In this document: one piece after another, positions 1 to 5,561 of the stretch
Layout: every line of letters begins with the position of its first letter
Numbering within the stretch: the first letter of the stretch is position 1
Notes under the pieces: model-generated
What the model was told of the DNA's origin: nothing
Databases searched by the model: none
What the model saw: the letters and a program-made list of their open reading frames with translations, nothing else
Translations under genes and position numbers: made by a program
Source of the DNA: a candidate division SR1 bacterium
Lineage (GTDB): Bacteria; Patescibacteriota; Gracilibacteria; Absconditabacterales; Absconditicoccaceae
Assembly: GCA_002746475.1 (NCBI GenBank)
Contig: PDOX01000030.1
Location: forward strand, 1-5,561
DNA: 5,561 nt
Direction: 5' to 3'

Positions 1-168
1 TTACGAAGTTTATCATAATACAATAACTTCCCTTATTTAGAAAATCCCTTTTACAAAGTGTACTTTACTTAGGTGGTACTTTTTGGTTGAAATTTAACCC
101 TTTTTTCTTTTAGAGCTTGTATAATAAAATAACAAAAAAATAAAAAAACAAAAAAAGTGAATTTTCTC
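1..168. other. AT-rich left edge without a supported gene
   Basis: All plus and minus frames are broken by TAA/TAG within short distances. A plus-strand frame from base 2 runs 12 codons to TAG at 38-40 and could be the tail of an upstream gene, but it is too short to support. A poly-A-rich tract (127-157) precedes the candidate promoter, reminiscent of an UP element; that is speculative. Confidence 0.5.
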
Positions 169-196
169 TTGACATTATATATATTGATTATAAATG
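169..196 (+). promoter_or_regulatory. Candidate sigma-70-type promoter upstream of the lipoprotein gene
   Basis: A perfect -35 consensus TTGACA lies at 169-174. The best -10-like hexamer is TATAAA at 189-194, a 14-bp spacer that is shorter than the usual 16-18; a weaker TAAATG at 191-196 gives 16 bp. Transcription from here would start near 200 and produce a leader of about 125 nt that includes the 241-304 inverted repeat. An isolated TATAAT at 120-125 has no recognisable -35. The assignment rests on motif matches only, and the suboptimal spacing keeps confidence low. Confidence 0.35.
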
Positions 197-240
197 CTTT
201 TACAAAAAAAACAATGTAAGGTCTTTAACAGCTATGATAC

Positions 241-304
241 CACAACACAATAAGGGGATAGGTAGAGGATAGAAAATATATATTTCTTCTCTTATTGTGT
301 TGTG
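241..304. repeat. 14-bp perfect inverted repeat in the lipoprotein gene leader
   Basis: CACAACACAATAAG at 241-254 is the exact reverse complement of CTTATTGTGTTGTG at 291-304, with a 36-base spacer. Within the spacer, AGAAA (271-275) can pair with TTTCT (283-287), so RNA from this region could form a long interrupted hairpin ending 24 bases before the chosen start codon. No T-run follows it, so it is not a standard terminator. It could be an operator for a dimeric protein, an mRNA structure controlling translation, or an old element end. The right arm is shared with the longer inverted pair 294-308/1340-1354. Confidence 0.7.
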
Positions 305-308
305 TGTG
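294..308 (-). repeat. Left arm of 15-bp inverted repeat flanking the lipoprotein gene
   Basis: ATTGTGTTGTGTGTG here is the exact reverse complement of CACACACAACACAAT at 1340-1354, just past the lipoprotein stop codon. The match ends at both sides, giving 15 perfect base pairs. The arm overlaps the right arm of the local 241-304 inverted repeat, so three copies of the core CACAACACAAT surround this gene. The low-complexity CA/TG content makes chance more likely than for a random 15-mer, but its symmetric placement at both gene ends is notable. Confidence 0.65.
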
Positions 309-328
309 TTAAAAAAACAAAAACGATT

Positions 329-1321
329 ATGGGAAAAAAAAGTTTAAATCTTGTTATGATCTTCTTCGGAATGGTCATGATAAGTCTCACATCTTGTGAG
401 CAGCAAAATGATCTTTTATTAGAGGTCAAAAAAAGTAGGAAAACGTTAACTTTGGAGGAAGCAGAGGCTATGCCTGACCCTACAAAGGCAGACGTTATAA
501 AAGCATTCATGAAATCTCAAAGTGGAGAAAGTTCTCCACAGAGGGTACAAAGTTCACGAGAGAGATATCTTTTCTGTGAATTTGCTCGTCTGAGGGACCA
601 GGTCTTTCTTTACGAGAAGAATAATATTCAATATAGGGTGTTTTACATCCAAATATTGGATGAGCTAAAAAATGAACTATACAGGGGATACTTTACAGAA
701 AATGTAAAAGAAGGAACGTATAGGTTCTTTAATTTCTATAAAGAACAACGATGGACAAAAAGAATCTCAATTTTTTCTAGTTTTCAAAGTAATACTAGAA
801 TAAAATTTATCTTTACGGAAAAAACAAAGGGGATCTCTTTTTTAGAGAGAGTATCCTCATCTAAGGGATATATTGAGATTCCTCCATTGGATTATTCTGG
901 TGGATATTGGGAAGTAGATCCTTTTACAAGCTTTTTCGAAGTAAATCTTGATGATTCTGATTGGGATATTCAAGTATATCCAAATCTTTCATTGGGCAAA
1001 AAAGCAGAAGTTGAAATAAACTTCGATGAATCAGTGAAAAAATTTGATTTACTAATTCAAACAGAAGTTAGTCCTAATTTCGATAATAATGTGTTTGGAT
1101 ATTTGAATAGAAATACTCTCAAATTTACAGTTATCGGACCTATTGAGCGGGTAACAAAAAATTTACCTGTAGATGAGATAAAAAACTTCTGGGTATTTAT
1201 ACCTGAAAATAATGAAGGGATAATAACAGGGAGAGGATCTATGTATAGATTTGATCCCCAAAAGTTCCTCACAAAGACAGAGGGTGGGGTTTCATACTAT
1301 GAAATCTCCATAGAGAATTAA
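329..1321 (+). CDS. Predicted secreted lipoprotein, function unknown
   Basis: This encodes a 330-residue protein that I do not recognise. It begins with a lipoprotein signal peptide: a short basic start (MGKK), a hydrophobic stretch rich in L, V, M, I and F, then the lipobox LTSC with Cys23 as the predicted lipidated residue. A polar linker follows to about residue 70. The remainder is rich in aromatic and alternating hydrophobic residues, suggesting beta-sheet, with no catalytic motif I can name. It would be anchored on the outer face of the membrane. I chose the ATG at 329 because it gives a proper signal peptide; an in-frame GTG at 302 would add nine residues and lies inside the inverted repeat. 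All of its roughly 17 glycines use GGN and none uses TGA, unlike the other genes here. It has inverted repeats at both ends and a terminator after it, so it appears monocistronic. Confidence 0.85.
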   Translation: MGKKSLNLVMIFFGMVMISLTSCEQQNDLLLEVKKSRKTLTLEEAEAMPDPTKADVIKAFMKSQSGESSPQRVQSSRERYLFCEFARLRDQVFLYEKNNIQYRVFYIQILDELKNELYRGYFTENVKEGTYRFFNFYKEQRWTKRISIFSSFQSNTRIKFIFTEKTKGISFLERVSSSKGYIEIPPLDYSGGYWEVDPFTSFFEVNLDDSDWDIQVYPNLSLGKKAEVEINFDESVKKFDLLIQTEVSPNFDNNVFGYLNRNTLKFTVIGPIERVTKNLPVDEIKNFWVFIPENNEGIITGRGSMYRFDPQKFLTKTEGGVSYYEISIEN

Positions 1322-1339
1322 AATTAATTATTAACAAAG

Positions 1340-1354
1340 CACACACAACACAAT
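1340..1354 (+). repeat. Right arm of 15-bp inverted repeat flanking the lipoprotein gene
   Basis: CACACACAACACAAT lies 18 bases after the lipoprotein stop and before the terminator, so it would be in the 3' UTR. It is perfectly complementary to 294-308 in the 5' leader of the same predicted transcript. It could be an element end or one side of a 5'-3' UTR pairing. Confidence 0.65.
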
Positions 1355-1373
1355 TTCAGATTTTTATCTGAGG

Positions 1374-1408
1374 AAAGAGCGTATCTGATTTTAGGTATGC
1401 TCTTTTTT
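1374..1408 (+). terminator. Rho-independent terminator after the lipoprotein gene
   Basis: AAAGAGC (1374-1380) pairs with GCTCTTT (1399-1405). The stem can extend inward through GTA/TAT with a G-U pair, and the 3' side runs into six T's ending at 1408. A smaller perfect hairpin, TCAGAT-TTTT-ATCTGA (1356-1371), lies just upstream. A second ATCTGA at 1383-1388 sits in the terminator loop and could compete for the same partner. It ends the lipoprotein unit before the pilB leader. Confidence 0.75.
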
Positions 1409-1571
1409 GTATCTTCGAAATTTTTCAAAAAATATTTGAAAATAAAACGAGAATCCTAGGGTCAAAACAAGAAAGAAATTGTTTACAAATATATACATAG
1501 ACCCCGGGGTTTTTAGACATAAATTCTCAATATACTTAGTAATGAGTATATTTATGTTGAATAAACGATAG

Positions 1572-3164
1572 ATGACAGAACTGAGTAAATCTATTTTGTA
1601 CCAAGAGGATATCCAAAAGATAAAGCCGAATCTCAAAGCGGTAAAATTTCTCTCAAAATCGATTGCGGAAAAAACGCAAGCTATCGTTTTTCAAAAAGAA
1701 CAAAATAAACTGTCATTACTCACGACCAATAATTTTCCTGATGACCTCAATGAGCTGAAAATGAAAATTGAAGCCAAGGGCTACATCTTGGATATGTATT
1801 ATACGACGACCGATGGTTTTCATGATGCGATGCAGTGGTATCAGCAAATAGAAGAACTGGAAGAAAAACAAAAAAAAGATTTCAAGAAAGCTCAAACTGC
1901 GGAGGGACAGTCAGCATTGAAAATGATTCAAAAGCTTTGTGAAAAAAAACAGGGAATGGATGCAGGGGAGTTTATTTTAGAATTTGTTAGACTTGCATTC
2001 CAGACTTGAGCATCAGACTTGCATTTTCAGACTGAGGATAAGAGAGTAGTTGCGAGAATCAGAGTTGATGGAGTATTGCAAACTATCGCAGAATTTACTA
2101 CCCAGGAATTTGAGAAATATATGCAGAAAATCAAGTTTACTGCAGGGGTAAAGATGAATATTGATAGCATCCCCCAAGATGGAAGGTTTTCTTTTTCTGC
2201 AAGTAGTCCCGTCGGAGAACAGAGAAAAATTGATGCCAGAGTAAATTTCATGCCAGGGATGACCTACGAAAGTGTGGTGATCAGATTTCTAGACCCGATG
2301 AAAGGATTAAAAACTTTAGAAGAAGTTGGGTTTGAATGAGATAATTATGAAAAAATAAAAAAACATCTTAATCTAACATGAGGAATCGTGATTTTTACTG
2401 GTCCAACCGGATCAGGAAAGACTACAAGTCTGTATTCTATCTTGCATACCATGAATACAGGAAAAGAAAAAATTATTACCTTGGAAGATCCAGTAGAATA
2501 TGAGCTAGAAGGGATTCAACAATCACAGATCAATAAAGCCAAAGGCTATACGTTTGAAGAAGGATTACATGCAATTTTAAGACACGATCCAGATATTATC
2601 CTTGTGTGAGAAACCAGATCCAAAGAGACCGCGGAAATCGCTATTAATGCAGCATTGACTGGACACAAAGTTTTCACAACTTTGCATACGGATTCAGCGA
2701 TTACTGCGATTTCTAGACTGATGAATATGGGAGTGAAGGCTTATATGCTTGCGCCAGCTTTACAATTGGTGGTTTCTCAGAGATTGGTAAGAAGGATTTG
2801 TCCACATTGCGCAGGGAAAAAACTTGTAAATTATGCAGAAAAACAACGAATTAAAGAAGTGATGCAGAGAAGACAAAATATTGATCCAAATTTCCAGACA
2901 ACTATTAATTTTGACCAAGATATTGAACTTGTCCAAGGAGTGGGATGTGAACAATGTAATCATACAGGATATTCAGGAAGAATTGCAATTTTAGAACTCT
3001 TTGAAATCTCTGATACTATTAAAAAAATGATTTTAGAATGAGCAAATATTTCAGAAATTTACGCTCAATCAAGGTCAGAATGATATCTTACAATGGAAGA
3101 AGATGGAATCATGAAAGTCCTTGAATGAAAGACCACCTTTGATGAATTGAGAAGAGTGTTGTAA
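1572..3164 (+). CDS. pilB: Type IV pilus assembly ATPase, PilB/GspE family (seven UGA-Gly codons)
   Basis: This is a 530-residue hexameric secretion ATPase that hydrolyses ATP in the cytoplasm to drive pilin polymerisation. Residues 1 to about 140 form a divergent N-terminal domain. The core starts at GASDLHFQ (from Gly146). Walker A GPTGSGKT is at 277-284 (Lys283), the Asp box LEDPVE at 304-309, Walker B DIILVGE at 341-347 and the His box with TLHTD at 370-374. A tetracysteine zinc site typical of PilB/GspE, and usually absent from PilT, is formed by C410, C413, C459 and C462. In-frame TGAs at 2007, 2337, 2379, 2607, 3039, 3081 and 3126 must be read through as Gly; those at 2007 (GASDLH) and 2607 (Walker B Gly346) fall on strongly conserved glycines. 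The start ATG directly follows an in-frame TAG (1569-1571). No Shine-Dalgarno is seen. The expected partners pilC and pilT are not adjacent. Confidence 0.93.
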
Positions 3165-3189
3165 GAGTTATTTAAGAAAAATTATAATC

Positions 3190-3336
3190 ATGATGATAAA
3201 TCGTAGTGAATGACTAGGGGAAAATAAAACTAATCCAGAAATTACAGATGATTTTATAGAAAAAGTAGAAAAGGAATATCTCTATTGAAAATATGAAGGA
3301 AAATCTCTATTGAAAATATGAAGGAAAATCTCCTAG
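3190..3336 (+). pseudogene. Frameshifted 5' fragment of the HTH/NUMOD-like gene
   Basis: Starting at tandem ATGs (3190, 3193), 25 bases after the pilB stop, this frame encodes a charged N-terminal stretch (MMINRSEGLGENK...) with UGA-Gly codons at 3211 and 3286. It then enters the 25-bp duplicated unit out of phase and stops at TAG 3334-3336 after 48 residues. Deleting one 25-bp unit would join it seamlessly to the downstream frame, giving one 357-residue protein from 3190 to 4288. It is therefore most likely the original N-terminus, now detached. It has no Shine-Dalgarno sequence. Whether it is still translated cannot be told from sequence. Confidence 0.6.
3278..3332 (+). repeat. 25-bp tandem duplication (2.2 copies) causing a frameshift
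   Basis: The 25-base unit at 3278-3302 is repeated exactly at 3303-3327, and five more bases match to 3332. Because 25 is not a multiple of three, it shifts the frame by +1 inside the HTH/NUMOD-like gene. With one unit removed, the protein reads smoothly through YLYGKYEGKSPREGD. The exact identity of the copies implies a recent slippage event or an assembly error. The first unit contains an ATG at 3293 that is in frame with the downstream coding region. Confidence 0.95.
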
Positions 3337-4288
3337 AGAGTGAGATATAAGAATTTCTTGATATAAAGGGAGAAAATATACTATTAATCGTGAGGGGATA
3401 GTAAAATCGTTGAAAGGAGATAGAATGAAATATATTTTTCGTGAAAGTAAATCACCATATGTCGTAATAAAAATTTCTTATAAAAACAAAAAAACATGAA
3501 AGATTGAACATAAGTATAAAGAAGTTTCAGTAATCCAGCTGATGGAAAATTTTTTTTGAAAACATATTGCATGATATAAAGCTACACTTAGTAATCCTAA
3601 TTTATTTAGAATCGTTCCAAAAGATAATGATTGGAATAATCTTGCATGGAATAATTTAGTATATGTAAATAAAGAAGAGTATAGGAGAATTGGTACTCGT
3701 GGGAAAACTATAGAATGGTATCTATCTGCGGTAAAATGAAAAATATCAGATCAAGAATTAGAAAAAAAATTTTTATTAAGTCGTTCATGGATAAATAAAA
3801 TAAGAAAGAGGTTGCTAGAAGAATGAAAAATTCAAAGTTTAATTCCCAAAGAAGTACAAGATCTAAATATGAAAATCAGTTATGATATGATTCCTGTGTA
3901 TCGTGAATTACTTGAAAGTAAAGGACAAAAATCAAATAAAGAAATTGCGGTAGAAGTATTTAGTCTTGATCGGAATAACCTCTCAGAAAAAGAAAAGAAC
4001 AATAATACAGAGAAAGTAAGACGTGCAAGAAAAAGATTAGAAAAAAAAGGAGAGTTAGAAAAATATAAAGTTCCTGGAGCAAAGGTTACGATTGATGAGG
4101 TTCGTGAAGAGTTGATAGAAATGCTAGAAAATAAGATGCAGAGTTGAAAAACACATAAACAAATTGCTGAAATATTGGGGTTTACGAAATATCAAGTTGA
4201 TAACTTTTCAGGTAAATGGAAGAAAAGTAAGGAAAGGGTAAGAAAGAAGTTAGCTGCTCTAAAAAAGAGGAGAGAAAACAAGAGTTAA
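3293..4288 (+). CDS. NUMOD4/HNH-like DNA-binding protein with multiple helix-turn-helix segments
   Basis: This is the main surviving frame, 331 residues from an ATG inside the tandem duplication. An alternative later start is ATG 3425. Residues about 19-88 resemble NUMOD4 (GYKGRKYTINREGIVKSL, later VIQLMENFF), the DNA-binding module of HNH homing endonucleases. Residues 106-125 (ending NNLAWNNLVYV) resemble the end of an HNH_3 motif (NNxxxNLEWV), but the expected catalytic His is not evident. Helix-turn-helix-like segments follow at about 148-180 (ISDQELEKKFLLSRSWINKI), 206-255 (KSNKEIAVEVF...) and 285-305 (GKTHKQIAEILGFTKYQVD), and the tail is very basic. In-frame TGAs read as Gly occur at 3311, 3341, 3359, 3497, 3557, 3572, 3737, 3824 and 4145. 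A DNA-binding role is well supported by pattern. Whether it is a regulator, a dead homing nuclease or part of a mobile element is inference. It may be co-transcribed with pilB and ends before a strong terminator. Confidence 0.75.
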
Positions 4289-4356
4289 GAATAAGAGTTA
4301 AAGTACTATGAAATGATGTTATCTACTTTCTTGTTGATAAAAAGATATAAAATACT

Positions 4357-4396
4357 ACACTAAATAAGTTATCTTATTATCTTAGTGTTTTTTTTT
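4357..4396 (+). terminator. Rho-independent terminator after the HTH gene
   Basis: ACACTAA (4357-4363) pairs with TTAGTGT (4382-4388), and ATAAG (4364-4368) pairs with CTTAT (4373-4377) around a TTAT loop. A four-base bulge (4378-4381) lies on the 3' side. A run of T's continues to 4396. This is a strong intrinsic terminator reading rightward. It closes the pilB/HTH unit and leaves only 26 bases before the rnhB start. Confidence 0.88.
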
Positions 4397-4422
4397 AATT
4401 TTAATATTTATATATTTTATTT

Positions 4423-5157
4423 ATGACTATTACTAAAACGATAAAAATTTATATTGATGAGGCAGGGAGAGGACCATTAGCTTGACCTTTGCATGTCGGA
4501 GTAGTTCTTCCAGTCAAGAGATTTGTAAAAAAAGATTTCAAAGATAGTAAAAGCCTTACAGAAAAAACCAGAGAAATACTATTCGCTAAAATAGAAAACT
4601 TAACCCAAAAGGGGAGGGTGTTTTCTGCGATTTGAAGCGTTTCTGCATGAGAAATTGATGAGCTCAAAATTACCAAAGCGATTAACCTGGCGATCAGAAG
4701 AGGGCTATTAGAAATTTTTAAAGCAATATTTCATAAAGGTTTAGATACGTGAACCATGAAATGCTCCTGTGATGTGATGGATCGTCTGACCTTGGAAAAT
4801 CTCTTACATAACCCAAGTGACCAGGAACGACCCTTGCTCATAGAAAAAATGCAAAATTTTATCTGACCGATTAAACTCGTAATTGATGGAAAACATGATT
4901 TTTGATTAGAAAAAGATCTGTGAATAGCAATCCAGACGATCATCAAAGGTGACCAAAAAAATAATTATATTGCTATGGCTTCTATCCTTGCAAAAGTTTC
5001 TAGAGATCGTTTTGTAGTAGAAGTATTAGATTCAGAATTTCCAGAATATGGCTTTGCTCAACACAAAGGCTATGGAACGAAATTACACAGAGAAAAGATT
5101 AAGAAATATTGACCTTGCACATATCACAGAACATTATTTCTGAGGAATCTTCAATAG
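4423..5157 (+). CDS. rnhB: Ribonuclease HII (eight UGA-Gly codons)
   Basis: A 244-residue RNase HII, which cuts the RNA strand of RNA-DNA hybrids and starts removal of ribonucleotides misincorporated in DNA. The four catalytic acidic residues are visible: D12 and E13 in [13 protein letters not shown]155 in VIDG and D177 in KGD. Other family motifs are DSKSL (41-45), [10 protein letters not shown] (77-86), [10 protein letters not shown] (186-195), [11 protein letters not shown] (209-219) and the terminal HR (235-236). TGAs at 4483, 4633, 4648, 4750, 4864, 4903, 4921 and 5110 are read as Gly; the first gives the conserved Gly21 of GPLAGP. E13 to D155 spans 142 residues against about 90 in E. 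coli RnhB, so roughly 45-50 residues (about 105-150) are inserted. The ATG at 4423 gives the normal N-terminus. No Shine-Dalgarno is visible in its A/T-only leader. The stop is TAG, followed by a bidirectional terminator. Confidence 0.95.
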
Positions 5158-5178
5158 TACTAATATATTTTATAGCAT

Positions 5179-5211
5179 AAAAAAAACCCGCGAGAGCGGG
5201 TCTATTTTTTT
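5179..5211. terminator. Bidirectional intrinsic terminator between convergent genes
   Basis: ACCCGC (5186-5191), loop GAGA, GCGGGT (5196-5201) forms a perfect six-pair GC-rich stem. An A-run precedes it from 5179 and a T-rich tract (CTATTTTTT) follows it, so it can act on both strands. It serves rnhB from the left and the minus-strand gene ending at 5420 from the right. Confidence 0.88.
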
Positions 5212-5232
5212 AGAATGTTATAAATAGTGTGT

Positions 5233-5391
5233 TTGTCATTCCCCTGCCCCGTAGTCCTACGGGGTGAACGAAACTTGCCTGACGGCAGTCAGGGGCAGGA
5301 ATCTACATTCACTTGCTTGTCATTCAGAGCATAAGCGAAGAATCCATACTCGTTTACTGGATCCTTCACCCTATGGGTTCTGGATGACAAG
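5233..5391. repeat. Composite palindromic intergenic repeat element
   Basis: This GC-richer block folds in several ways. CCTGCCCC (5243-5250) pairs with GGGGCAGG (5292-5299) and encloses two hairpins: CCCCGTA-GTCC-TACGGGG (5247-5264, overlapping the outer stem) and CCTGAC-GGCA-GTCAGG (5278-5293). To the right, a long imperfect hairpin spans 5316-5391 with outer arms CTTGTCAT/ATGACAAG and a mostly G-U-compatible inner stem. TTGTCATTC occurs directly at 5233-5241 and 5317-5325 and nearly inverted near 5383. The 'GTCATTC...GCGAAGAATCCA' wording resembles widespread dispersed palindromic repeats in bacterial genomes, which is recalled knowledge. No protein is credible here. It is likely non-coding, perhaps a RAYT/MITE-like element. 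Confidence 0.7.
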
Positions 5392-5419
5392 AATGCCTCC
5401 CTCTCACGCTTTGCGGGGG

Positions 5420-5560
5420 TTACTGACCAATTTCTTTTTTAAGTTCTAATTTAATCAGTTTAAGCATGAGATACAGGTTGTTTGTTTTCCTAGGCAACGC
5501 AGTATCTTGTGGATGTTCTGCTAACAGTACTCAGATGATATCATCAATTTTGTGTATTAA
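5420..5560 (-). CDS. Partial minus-strand CDS, C-terminal 46 residues, function unknown
   Basis: Reading the minus strand inward from the right edge gives an open frame of 46 residues ending at TAA (5420-5422). It contains one UGA read as Gly (DDIIGVLLAEHPQD) and finishes KLELKKEIGQ. Other minus-strand frames hit TAA/TAG early, and the composition is amphipathic, helical and lysine-rich like a real C-terminus. The frame stays open only under code 25, which is consistent with the neighbours. The 5' part lies outside the window and I do not recognise the family. It converges on rnhB, with the palindromic repeat and bidirectional terminator between them. Confidence 0.6.
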
Positions 5561-5561
5561 T

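Noticed and set aside
194..253. 19-codon leader ORF (MLLQKKQCKVF...) ending in the inverted repeat
   Set aside because: It is too short, has no Shine-Dalgarno sequence, and lies at or before the likely transcription start. There is no run of regulatory codons.
302..328. GTG at 302 as the lipoprotein start
   Set aside because: It adds nine residues before a complete signal peptide that begins at ATG 329, and it sits inside the inverted repeat arm.
1572..3164. pilB as a degraded pseudogene with seven premature stops
   Set aside because: All the interruptions are TGA, never TAA or TAG. Motifs continue in frame across each one, and conserved glycines are expected at several of them.
1572..5157. 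UGA read as tryptophan (code 4, Mycoplasma-like)
   Set aside because: The TGA positions fall in glycine-conserved motifs (LVGE in PilB, GPLAGP in RNase HII), and TGG is used normally for Trp in the same genes.
5233..5391. CRISPR array
   Set aside because: The repeats are palindromic arms and one short direct repeat, not regularly spaced units with unique spacers, and no cas gene is present.
5264..5449. 61-residue plus-strand ORF over the palindromic repeat
   Set aside because: It lies across hairpin arms of the repeat, its composition reflects the repeat rather than a protein, and its 3' end overlaps the minus-strand coding region.

Overview
The window comes from a bacterium that reads UGA as glycine (genetic code 25), which points to the Candidate Phyla Radiation groups Absconditabacteria (SR1) or Gracilibacteria. 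The evidence is internal. A type IV pilus assembly ATPase (PilB/GspE family) and a ribonuclease HII look broken into pieces under the standard code. Both become single full-length proteins when in-frame TGA is read as Gly, and several of those TGAs fall on family-invariant glycines: the Walker B 'LVGE', the 'GASDLH' motif and the 'GPLAGP' motif. TGG is also used in the same genes, so TGA=Trp is unnecessary. All apparent true stops are TAA or TAG. The DNA is AT-rich and no start codon has a convincing Shine-Dalgarno sequence.

Layout: (1) 1-328 is a non-coding AT-rich leader with a candidate promoter and a 14-bp inverted repeat. (2) 329-1321 encodes an unrecognised lipoprotein. Its flanks carry a 15-bp inverted repeat and a terminator follows. 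Unlike its neighbours it uses no TGA glycine codon. (3) 1572-3164 is pilB with seven UGA-Gly codons. (4) 3190-4288 is a gene for a NUMOD4/HNH-like protein with several helix-turn-helix-like segments. A 25-bp tandem duplication frameshifts it near its 5' end and also supplies a new in-frame ATG at 3293. A strong terminator follows. (5) 4423-5157 is rnhB (RNase HII) with eight UGA-Gly codons and an extra segment of about 45-50 residues before the third catalytic Asp. (6) 5158-5419 holds a bidirectional terminator and a GC-richer, highly palindromic intergenic repeat. (7) 5420-5560, minus strand, is the C-terminal end of a gene running off the right edge.

Functionally this looks like a mixed neighbourhood rather than one pathway. 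PilB would power type IV pilus extension, which fits an episymbiotic lifestyle. RNase HII is housekeeping. The lipoprotein is probably displayed on the cell surface. The HTH protein is probably a DNA-binding or former homing-endonuclease-type element. Terminators separate most units, so only pilB and the HTH gene (25 bp apart) look likely to be co-transcribed.
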